Shown in pieces: positions 14,581 through 21,011 of a DNA stretch of 61,804 bases. Origin of the DNA: a virus; the IMG/VR virus record IMGVR_UViG_3300012920_000040, positions 1 through 61,804 of that record. One strand, 5' to 3'. Each line of letters opens with the position of its first letter. Position 1 is the first letter of the stretch. A program made the translations under genes and the position numbers. A model generated the notes under the pieces. That model saw only the letters and a program-made list of their open reading frames with translations. It did not search any database and was not told the DNA's origin.

Positions 14581-14605
14581 CACCCCACCCCATCCATCCT
14601 ATATT
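14577..14605 (+). promoter_or_regulatory. Sigma-70-like promoter of gp32
   Basis: -35 TTGACA (14577-14582), 17-base spacer, -10 TATATT (14600-14605). The leader to the gp32 ATG is about 60 bases. Confidence 0.8.
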
Positions 14606-14670
14606 AGAGGCTGCCTGATCCTCCACCAAGCTAAAGGGCACAGACCAAATACATTTAATACGAGGTACAA

Positions 14671-15612
14671 ATGGGTTTTTCAGACCTTAAAAAACAGTCT
14701 TCTCTTGGTTCCCTGACAGCTAAGCTGGTCAAGGAAGTAGAAAAATCAAATAAAGGGGGAGGTGGTACAGATGACCGCCTCTGGAAACCAGAGATGGACA
14801 AAAGTGGTAATGGATATGCTGTTATTCGTTTCCTGCCTGCACCTGAAGGGGAAGATCTTCCTTGGGTGAAACTGTTCTCCCACGCCTTCCAGGGTCCTGG
14901 TGGTTGGTACATTGAGATCTCTTTGACTACCATTGGTGGCAAAGATCCTATTGGTGAACTCAACCGTGAGTTGTGGAACAGTGGCAGTGATGCTAACAAA
15001 GAGATTGTGCGCAAGCAGAAGCGCAAACTGTCCTTCTATGCCAACATCTATGTTGTGCAGGACAAAGCAAACCCACAGAATGAAGGCAAAGTCTTCCTGT
15101 ATAAGTTTGGTAAGAAGATCTTTGACAAGATCATGGAAGCAATGCAACCTGAGTTTGAGGATGAGACTCCCATCAACCCCTTTGACTTCTGGCAGGGTGC
15201 TAACTTCAAACTGAAGTTGAAGAAAGTTGCAGGTTACTGGAACTATGATGCTTCTGAATTTGCACCAACAAGTCCACTGCTGGATGATGATGATGCAATG
15301 GAAGCCATCTGGAAGAAGCAGTATTCACTCACTGCTTTCACAGCACCTGATCAGTTCAAGTCCTATGATGAACTGAAGAAGCGTCTTGATTATGTACTGG
15401 GCACTAAGCCCCAACGCAGCAATCCAGTAGAGGAAGAGACAGAGTATGACAACTATGCAGCCACTGAACGTAAATCAGTTAGTGAAGAGGAGGTCATGCA
15501 AAAGCTTGAAGACTCTTACAAGGCAGCAAAGGAACCAACTCTCCCAGACACATCCTCTTCTGATGACGACGATGATCCTATGTCTTACTTTGCAAAACTT
15601 GCTGACAGTTGA
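14671..15612 (+). CDS. gp32: Single-stranded DNA-binding protein gp32
   Basis: 313 residues (T4 has 301). N-terminal LAST-like basic start, central OB-fold core with YAVIRFLPAPEGEDLPWVKL, YANIYVVQDKANPQNEGKVF and YKFGKKIFDKIMEAM, and an acidic C-terminal tail (SSSDDDDDPMSYFAKLADS) for partner binding. It coats ssDNA in replication, repair and recombination. The protein contains no cysteine at all, so the zinc site of T4 gp32 is absent. It has its own sigma-70-like promoter and ends at a bidirectional terminator. Confidence 0.95.
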   Translation: MGFSDLKKQSSLGSLTAKLVKEVEKSNKGGGGTDDRLWKPEMDKSGNGYAVIRFLPAPEGEDLPWVKLFSHAFQGPGGWYIEISLTTIGGKDPIGELNRELWNSGSDANKEIVRKQKRKLSFYANIYVVQDKANPQNEGKVFLYKFGKKIFDKIMEAMQPEFEDETPINPFDFWQGANFKLKLKKVAGYWNYDASEFAPTSPLLDDDDAMEAIWKKQYSLTAFTAPDQFKSYDELKKRLDYVLGTKPQRSNPVEEETEYDNYAATERKSVSEEEVMQKLEDSYKAAKEPTLPDTSSSDDDDDPMSYFAKLADS

Positions 15613-15633
15613 GGAAATTCAATAATTGATTTC

Positions 15634-15668
15634 AAAATCCTGGGAAAAATTTTTCCAGGATTTTTTTT
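15634..15668. terminator. Bidirectional terminator between gp32 and gp53
   Basis: AAAATCCTGG (15634-15643) pairs with CCAGGATTTT (15655-15664) around GAAAAATTTTT; T tract on the plus strand and four T on the minus strand. It separates convergent genes. Confidence 0.9.
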
Positions 15669-15682
15669 GTCTATTAGATTTT

Positions 15683-16351
15683 TTATTCAAACATTCTAAT
15701 GTTCTCACCCCTTACCAAACTGCGTGAGACATATTGTGATGATCCCTCTAGGTAGGGCATTTTTTGCTCTAACTCATCAATAACTAAACCAACATAAAAA
15801 TCTTTGAGTAAGTATATATTTCTCTTGCTATCTTCTAACTTACTTTCATACTCAAAATTAGTTACAGGTAATACTCTACTGATAGTTTGTTGTTGCTGTA
15901 ATCCTTCATCATAAAATGTTATTGAGAAATTCTCTGGAACCTCAAGACCACCAGGCATAATGACATCACCTGTGCTATCAAGAATTCTTACTGACTCATA
16001 GTGATGCACTTGTACAAACTCTGACTCAGTGCCATACTTGTCAAGCATATAGTTTTGGAAACTCTCATTTGTAAGAGGCCATTCAGTTTCAATGTTGACT
16101 ATGTTATTGGTCAACAATATAATCCAATCTAAGTTTGCATCCTTATAGAATTTCCTTGCTACATTATCTGGTCTGTCATCACCCTCAATTTTATACTGAG
16201 AAAAGTTTGCAATGTTATTAAGCAATGCAGAATTAATTTCACCTCTCTTGAAGAGGTTTTTTGTTGTAGTGTACTCACCAATAATCCTGGCATCAGGTGT
16301 TCTACTGACATAATCAAAATTAGGTATATAACTAAAATATTTTTGTGCCAT
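15683..16351 (-). CDS. gp53: Baseplate wedge protein gp53
   Basis: 222 residues. Landmarks of gp53: YFSYIPNFDYVSRTPDARII near the start, then YKIEGDDRPDNVARKFYKDA and the LDWIILLTNNIVN stretch after it. In T4 gp53 clamps adjacent wedges into the baseplate. It is last in a minus-strand block and ends at the terminator shared with gp32. Confidence 0.9.
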   Translation of the reverse strand: MAQKYFSYIPNFDYVSRTPDARIIGEYTTTKNLFKRGEINSALLNNIANFSQYKIEGDDRPDNVARKFYKDANLDWIILLTNNIVNIETEWPLTNESFQNYMLDKYGTESEFVQVHHYESVRILDSTGDVIMPGGLEVPENFSITFYDEGLQQQQTISRVLPVTNFEYESKLEDSKRNIYLLKDFYVGLVIDELEQKMPYLEGSSQYVSRSLVRGENIRMFE

Positions 16352-16353
16352 TT

Positions 16354-17925
16354 TTAGAATCCCATGTCTGTTGCAGAATCACCATACTCATCAGCATATA
16401 TTGGATTGAGTTCAGTAAATGATAATGTAATTTCATATGCTGTAAGTGAACCTGTGGAACCAAACACCATGTATGAACCATCTGGTGTATAGTTTACATT
16501 GAAAGATGTCAAGGCACAGGGTTTAATCTTATTTAGATAGGGATGTTGACCCCCACCTTTATATTGATACTGAATATCAAATACCCTTGGACTCATAAGG
16601 AATAGTTCTTTACCCCTTTGAACAGCACTGTTTCTTTTAAATGCCCTAATCATTTTTCTAATTGATTGTGACTCATCTTTATTTCTAGGTGTCAGTCTAA
16701 AGTTAAAGTTAAATGATCTAAGTGATGGACCACTGAATAGCAACTCAAGGTTAGGATTAATGATAGCACCAGTAGATCTTCCAAGTATATTTGCACCTAC
16801 TGCTTGACCTGCAAAAAATGCCACCAATGCTGCTTTAGTTGTGTCATTTTTATTAATTAAATTATTAATAGCATCTTTTCCCTGTTGGATTGCACCTTTC
16901 AATCTCAGATTACTACCCTCACCTATAAGTTCAATTATTCCACCAGAAAGGTCAGCAAAACCTTTTTGAATATCATTGAGTTGGTCTGAAGTCCAACTCA
17001 CTGAATTTGTTTCAGAAATTGTTGGTTGTATAGGTAAAATTATTGTTTCATATTTTGTACCAGCATGTGTATATGTTTTTGTTGTTAAACTTACACCACT
17101 AGGATTGTAATCATATGCAGTGAATGAAACAAAATCATACTCAAGACCTGCTGGTGGTTCTATTGAGGGATAAGTTATAAGAGCACCCTCATCTCCACCT
17201 GTGTTTGTGCTTCCATCAAATGCATCTATATTTACATCATTAACAGTAATAGGTTCACTGCTTTCATCATCTCTAGTATCATCACCTGTGGTGCCACCAC
17301 CACCATTATTGCCATCTAAACTTCCTGTTCCTGTGGAAGAATCAGTTCCAGTGCCAATATTGTCACCTCCTGATCCATCTCCAGCACCACCATCACCAGA
17401 ATTAGACCCATTGCCACCACCACTTAGTGGAACTGTTGCTAATGAATCATTATCTGGATCAGGTAAAGCAGTTGGATTAACAACTCTTGTATTAGTTACA
17501 GTCCCATCAGAATTTACTCTTTCCTGATTTCCTGTTGGGTTTGATGTAAATGGTACTCTGTTATCATAGAATCCCTGTCTTTCATTTAAACTTGATGTAC
17601 CTGGTTTGTTTAGAACAGCTGCTCTATCATTGTTAAATTTTCTTGCTCCATCACCAAAGAATTGATTCTCAAATTGCGCTTCAGTGTAAGGGAGTTGACC
17701 ATTATCATCTCTTTCATTATTAATTTCTCTTCTATATCTTGCACTATCTACTAGACGCCAATCACTCTTACCATCTTTTGGCACAGATTCTGCTATTAGC
17801 ACACCACCAAGTCCACCCAATGGTCCAAATCCTTTACTATAGATTTGAATTCTACCAGTGGTTGTATTAGTATAGGTGTCTACTGCTACTCCATTCCAAG
17901 TACTTTCTTGAAAAATTTCTGCCAT
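16354..17925 (-). CDS. gp48: Baseplate tail-tube cap protein gp48
   Basis: 523 residues from the ATG at 17925 (MAEIFQESTWNGVAVDTYTN); the longer open frame to 18090 overlaps the neighbouring gene and is unlikely to be used. The C-terminal ~170 residues, with LFSGPSLRSFNFNFRLTPRN and FNVNYTPDGSYMVFGSTGS, show the tail-tube fold of gp48. A long insert at about residues 130-260 is rich in Gly, Asp, Thr and Ser with many GGDG/GSGDGG runs, probably a flexible linker. It tops the baseplate to start tube polymerisation. Confidence 0.85.
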   Translation of the reverse strand: MAEIFQESTWNGVAVDTYTNTTTGRIQIYSKGFGPLGGLGGVLIAESVPKDGKSDWRLVDSARYRREINNERDDNGQLPYTEAQFENQFFGDGARKFNNDRAAVLNKPGTSSLNERQGFYDNRVPFTSNPTGNQERVNSDGTVTNTRVVNPTALPDPDNDSLATVPLSGGGNGSNSGDGGAGDGSGGDNIGTGTDSSTGTGSLDGNNGGGGTTGDDTRDDESSEPITVNDVNIDAFDGSTNTGGDEGALITYPSIEPPAGLEYDFVSFTAYDYNPSGVSLTTKTYTHAGTKYETIILPIQPTISETNSVSWTSDQLNDIQKGFADLSGGIIELIGEGSNLRLKGAIQQGKDAINNLINKNDTTKAALVAFFAGQAVGANILGRSTGAIINPNLELLFSGPSLRSFNFNFRLTPRNKDESQSIRKMIRAFKRNSAVQRGKELFLMSPRVFDIQYQYKGGGQHPYLNKIKPCALTSFNVNYTPDGSYMVFGSTGSLTAYEITLSFTELNPIYADEYGDSATDMGF

Positions 17926-17942
17926 TGTTACAAGACGTCCAT

Positions 17943-18347
17943 TTAGATATTTAGTTTGAATTTTTGATATGGAATTTGTCTCATAGTTTGTATCTCTGAA
18001 GGGTAGATGATGTAAGGATACCCTACAATCTCCTCCCAAGAATAGTTCCTCACTGAACCCCAATGATAATTTAATCCCTTGAATCCCCAAGTCTCAACAC
18101 CCAGACAAGCAATCAGAGGGTGCTCATCATACTCAATTCTTTGTGTCTTTGGTTTATACACATAGGTATAGAACTTGCCAGGAAGAGGCACAGTATCTAT
18201 TGACATATCTCTGTCACCACTCTCAAGCACCCCAATAATCTCTGTCATCATGTCATCTACATCTGTATTAAGCAGGATGTCATTGACTGTTGACTCTGAG
18301 AATCTATCAATGGTGCTATTCTGATATAGTTCTAGTTCTTCATCCAC
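17943..18347 (-). CDS. Hypothetical virion-region protein
   Basis: 134 residues, acidic N-terminus (MDEELELYQNSTIDRFSEST), then KFYTYVYKPKTQRIEYDEHP and a Trp/Tyr-rich end (YHWGSVRNYSWEEIVGYPYI). Sits between gp48 and the basic protein on the minus strand; T4 has no counterpart that I recognise. Likely structural from context. Confidence 0.8.
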   Translation of the reverse strand: MDEELELYQNSTIDRFSESTVNDILLNTDVDDMMTEIIGVLESGDRDMSIDTVPLPGKFYTYVYKPKTQRIEYDEHPLIACLGVETWGFKGLNYHWGSVRNYSWEEIVGYPYIIYPSEIQTMRQIPYQKFKLNI

Positions 18348-18882
18348 TTGGCAATGCTTTCCTTGCTGCCTGTGGATTTATCTGTGGTCTGGCAGGAGTA
18401 CCAGAGATTGCCTTCCTTTCAGGTGCTGGTTTGATTGCAGGTTTCTTTTTAGCACCAGCCATAGCAGTTGATGCTGGTCTAGCAGCAATTTGTTTGTGCT
18501 GTGGTGGTTGCTTAGAGGCAGCAGTTTTCTTAGCAACCATTGAATCCTGAGCAGGTTTCTTCTGAGGTTGTGATGCCTTTGTGATAGCACCACCTTTCTC
18601 ACGCTTAGGTGTTGCTGTCTTGTTTGCCTGTCTATACTTCTGTGGTTTTCTATCCTTCTGCTTACCAGGACCATCAGGTTTAGTTGCTAATGGTTTCTTC
18701 TTAATGTCTTTTTCTCTTTTTTCTTTTGCTTTCTTTCTCTTACCAATCCAATCAATAGATTTATGCTCTTTATCTTGAGGATAATCCTGAGCACTGGAAC
18801 CACCTTTGAATGATCCAGACGCAGAGATTGCTTTCTGAGTTGCCCCAGCAGCATCTTCTTGGAATTGATAGAAAGATTTCAT
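18340..18882 (-). CDS. Lys/Ala/Pro-rich basic protein
   Basis: 180 residues. A 20-residue start MKSFYQFQEDAAGATQKAIS of the kind seen on several cyanophage virion proteins is followed by a long, low-complexity basic region (KKKPLATKPDGPGKQKDRKP and similar), like histone H1 tails, predicted disordered. It could bind DNA or serve as a scaffold, and proteolytic processing is possible; none of this is shown. It overlaps the next minus-strand gene by 8 bases. Confidence 0.75.
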   Translation of the reverse strand: MKSFYQFQEDAAGATQKAISASGSFKGGSSAQDYPQDKEHKSIDWIGKRKKAKEKREKDIKKKPLATKPDGPGKQKDRKPQKYRQANKTATPKREKGGAITKASQPQKKPAQDSMVAKKTAASKQPPQHKQIAARPASTAMAGAKKKPAIKPAPERKAISGTPARPQINPQAARKALPSG

Positions 18883-18886
18883 TATC

Positions 18887-18902
18887 TTTTTTAGTTATTT
18901 AT
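18887..18902 (-). promoter_or_regulatory. Late promoter on the minus strand
   Basis: Read on the minus strand it is ATAAATAACTAAAAAAG, nearly identical to the module between fibre genes (53466 onward), overlapping the stop of the upstream gene and ending 4 bases before the ATG at 18882. Confidence 0.7.
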
Positions 18903-19573
18903 TAAGTGGTAGTTACTCTTCTCTTGACATATCTAGAGTAACCCATGGTAACATCCATGTTCAAAAACTCACCTGCAGGACCATAACTCAATTCAATTGG
19001 TGCTATCAATTTAGGATACGCTTTAAGAAGATTAACTTCTATCTCAGGTTTTTGTTTCCTGTTTGATTTAATATCTGTTCCTGTGTCTTTTTCAAATTTT
19101 GTAATAAAAATGTCAGCAATGTAATCATCATAATAATTTGGTCTATATGTTGCTCCAACATTATAGTATGCTGCTAAATTATCAGCACCATCATCAGCCA
19201 TACCAGACATAAAATCTTGCCATGACTCAAAGAAAGATACAACTTTATAATCAGGATCTACAATAAAAGACATTGTAATTTCTGTATCATAACCTCTTCT
19301 GTATGGAATCTCTTCTACTTGACCTTGAATATCAGAACTCACAGAATGAGTCAGGAAAGATGTTCCAGGCAGGGATGTTCTGTGACATCTAAACTCAATA
19401 TTCTGACCATCAATTGAATATATAATGCCTCTGCTTGCCAGTAAAGCATTCACCAGTGGAGGTGGTTGCAACCTAACAATGTAACTATTAGGCGTTGCAA
19501 TATTTAAGATCTTTGACTTTAGAGCAGTTGTCTTTACTGGACCAGGTGCTGGTCCACCACCAGGGAAAGGCAT
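18902..19573 (-). CDS. Tail-tube-fold baseplate protein (gp54-like)
   Basis: 223 residues with a Pro/Gly start, then NSYIVRLQPPPLVNALLASR, FRCHRTSLPGTSFLTHSVSS and EIPYRRGYDTEITMSFIVDP, a layout like the gp19/gp54 tail-tube fold. Position next to gp48 suggests the tail-tube initiator; gp54 of T4 is longer (320). First gene of the minus-strand block, divergent from gp4. Confidence 0.65.
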   Translation of the reverse strand: MPFPGGGPAPGPVKTTALKSKILNIATPNSYIVRLQPPPLVNALLASRGIIYSIDGQNIEFRCHRTSLPGTSFLTHSVSSDIQGQVEEIPYRRGYDTEITMSFIVDPDYKVVSFFESWQDFMSGMADDGADNLAAYYNVGATYRPNYYDDYIADIFITKFEKDTGTDIKSNRKQKPEIEVNLLKAYPKLIAPIELSYGPAGEFLNMDVTMGYSRYVKRRVTTT

Positions 19574-19606
19574 CTAAATACTTTACTACTATCATTACTA
19601 TGTATA
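19574..19606. promoter_or_regulatory. Divergent late promoter region
   Basis: Plus-strand CTAAATA (19574-19580) lies 30 bases before gp4; minus-strand TATACATA (19599-19606) lies 25 bases before the gene ending at 18902. Both are one mismatch from the late core. Confidence 0.4.
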
Positions 19607-19610
19607 ACTG

Positions 19611-20090
19611 ATGCCAAGGAGAAACAAATGGCACCAAGGTAGGTTTCACCCACAATTCCCAGAGAAGTATATGGGAGATACTTCTAACATTGTGTATAGA
19701 AGTAGTTGGGAACTTCACTTCCTTAGATGGTGTGACAGGAATGATGCTGTGTTGAAGTATGCAGCAGAAGAATTTTCAATACCTTATGTGAGTCCTGTTG
19801 ACAACAGAACACATAGGTATTATCCTGATGGTATCGTGCAAATCAAGCACAGAAATGGTGAGATCAAGAGATATATAATTGAGATTAAACCTGCTAGACA
19901 GTGTGTTGAACCAAAAAAACCTGCTAGGATGACAAAGACATTCATTGCTGAGGCAAAAACCTATGCTGTGAACCAAGCAAAGTGGCAAGCAGCATCTGAG
20001 TTTGCCAAGGACAATGGTATAGAATTCAAAGTTCTTACAGAGAATGACTTAGGTATTCCACCACCAAAAAAGTCTAGAAAACGCAAATAA
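19611..20090 (+). CDS. gp4: Head completion protein gp4
   Basis: 159 residues. It matches T4 gp4 (also called gp50/65 in older maps) through FHPQFPEKYMGDTSNIVYRS, SSWELHFLRWCD, VDNRTHRYYPDGIVQIK and YIIEIKPARQ. The Glu...Asp...ExK spacing is that of a PD-(D/E)XK nuclease fold. In T4 this protein finishes heads before tail joining. First gene of the plus-strand hub block. Confidence 0.88.
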   Translation: MPRRNKWHQGRFHPQFPEKYMGDTSNIVYRSSWELHFLRWCDRNDAVLKYAAEEFSIPYVSPVDNRTHRYYPDGIVQIKHRNGEIKRYIIEIKPARQCVEPKKPARMTKTFIAEAKTYAVNQAKWQAASEFAKDNGIEFKVLTENDLGIPPPKKSRKRK

Positions 20091-20093
20091 ATA
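20087..20093 (+). promoter_or_regulatory. Late promoter of gp26
   Basis: ATAAATA overlapping the gp4 stop, 20 bases before the gp26 ATG. Confidence 0.6.
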
Positions 20094-20112
20094 TAACGAC
20101 TGAAGTGATATT

Positions 20113-20832
20113 ATGCCTTTACCTAAAATTGCTACACCAACATATGACTTGGAGTTGCCTTCTACAAAACAAAAAATTAAGTTTAGACCTTTCTTAGTTA
20201 AGGAAGAGAAGTTACTTGTTCTTGCATTGGAAAGTGAAGATACAAAACAAATTACTAATGCTATCAAAACAGTCATCAAATCTTGCATCTCCACAAGAGG
20301 TGTGAAGGTTGAGGATCTTCCTACTTTTGATATTGAATTTTTATTCCTGAACATCAGAGGTAAGTCTGTTGGTGAGGAGGTTGAACTTAGTATTATTGCA
20401 CCTGATGATGGTGCTACTCCTATTCCAGTTAGTATTAATCTTGATGACATCAAGGTTATTGAGAATGAAAACCACAACAAACAAATCAAACTTGATGATG
20501 AACTTATGATGGACATGAAGTATCCATCACTGGATCAATTCATTAGGAATAACTTTGATCAAGTTGATACAACTGATGTTGAAAAATCATTTGAACTTAT
20601 TGCCACTTGTATTGACAAAATTTATAATGCAGAAGAGGTCTGGTCAACTGCTGACTGCACAAAGAAAGAGGTTGTAGAGTTTCTTAATCAGATGAGTTCT
20701 ACTCAGTTTAAGGATGTTGAGAAATTTTTTGACACCATGCCTAAACTATCACACACATTGGATGTTACCAATCCAGTCACTAAGGTCACTAGCACTGTCA
20801 CATTAGAAGGGTTGTCAAGTTTTTTCGGATAG
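20113..20832 (+). CDS. gp26: Baseplate hub subunit gp26
   Basis: 239 residues beginning MPLPKIATPTYDLELPSTKQ, with KFRPFLVKEEKLLVLALES and a long helical C-terminal half, matching gp26 (T4 208 residues). It is a hub assembly protein. The gene ends with TTTTTTC followed two codons later by TAG. This is an X XXY YYZ slippery heptamer in the correct frame to shift ribosomes by -1 into the small gp51-like ORF, as tail-assembly chaperones do in other long-tailed phages. Confidence 0.82.
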   Translation: MPLPKIATPTYDLELPSTKQKIKFRPFLVKEEKLLVLALESEDTKQITNAIKTVIKSCISTRGVKVEDLPTFDIEFLFLNIRGKSVGEEVELSIIAPDDGATPIPVSINLDDIKVIENENHNKQIKLDDELMMDMKYPSLDQFIRNNFDQVDTTDVEKSFELIATCIDKIYNAEEVWSTADCTKKEVVEFLNQMSSTQFKDVEKFFDTMPKLSHTLDVTNPVTKVTSTVTLEGLSSFFG

Positions 20833-20851
20833 GTCTTTCCCATATGGACCT
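20820..20851 (+). other. Candidate -1 programmed ribosomal frameshift site
   Basis: T TTT TTC at 20820-20826 in the gp26 frame, stop TAG at 20830-20832. A short stem AGGTC/GACCT (20831-20835 with 20847-20851) starts 4 bases after the heptamer. The -1 frame is open from the slip through the ATG at 20844 to 21011. Confidence 0.55.
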
Positions 20852-21011
20852 TGAAAGTTATTTTAGATTAAATTTTGCCTTGATGCAGTACCATAAATAT
20901 TCATTAACTGAGATTGAAAACATGATGCCATGGGAGCGTGATGTTTATGTTGGACTTCTACAGCAACACCTAGAGGAAGAAGAACAAAAAGCAAAGGCAC
21001 GTAATGGATAG
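20844..21011 (+). CDS. gp51: gp51-position small hub-assembly ORF
   Basis: 55 residues, MDLESYFRLNFALMQYHKYS then MMPWERDVYVGLLQQHLEEE. It sits between gp26 and the hub proteins, the position of gene 51 in T4 (26-51-27), but is far shorter than T4 gp51 (about 250). Its aromatic/Leu start and PWERxVY end recall the C-terminal extension of frameshifted tail chaperones. It may be made from its own ATG, by -1 frameshift as a gp26 fusion, or both. The next gene starts inside its last codons. Confidence 0.7.
   Translation: MDLESYFRLNFALMQYHKYSLTEIENMMPWERDVYVGLLQQHLEEEEQKAKARNG

Noticed and set aside
17926-18090. Longer N-terminus for gp48 on the minus strand
   Set aside because: It overlaps the 134-residue gene in another frame, and MAEIFQES fits a normal start.
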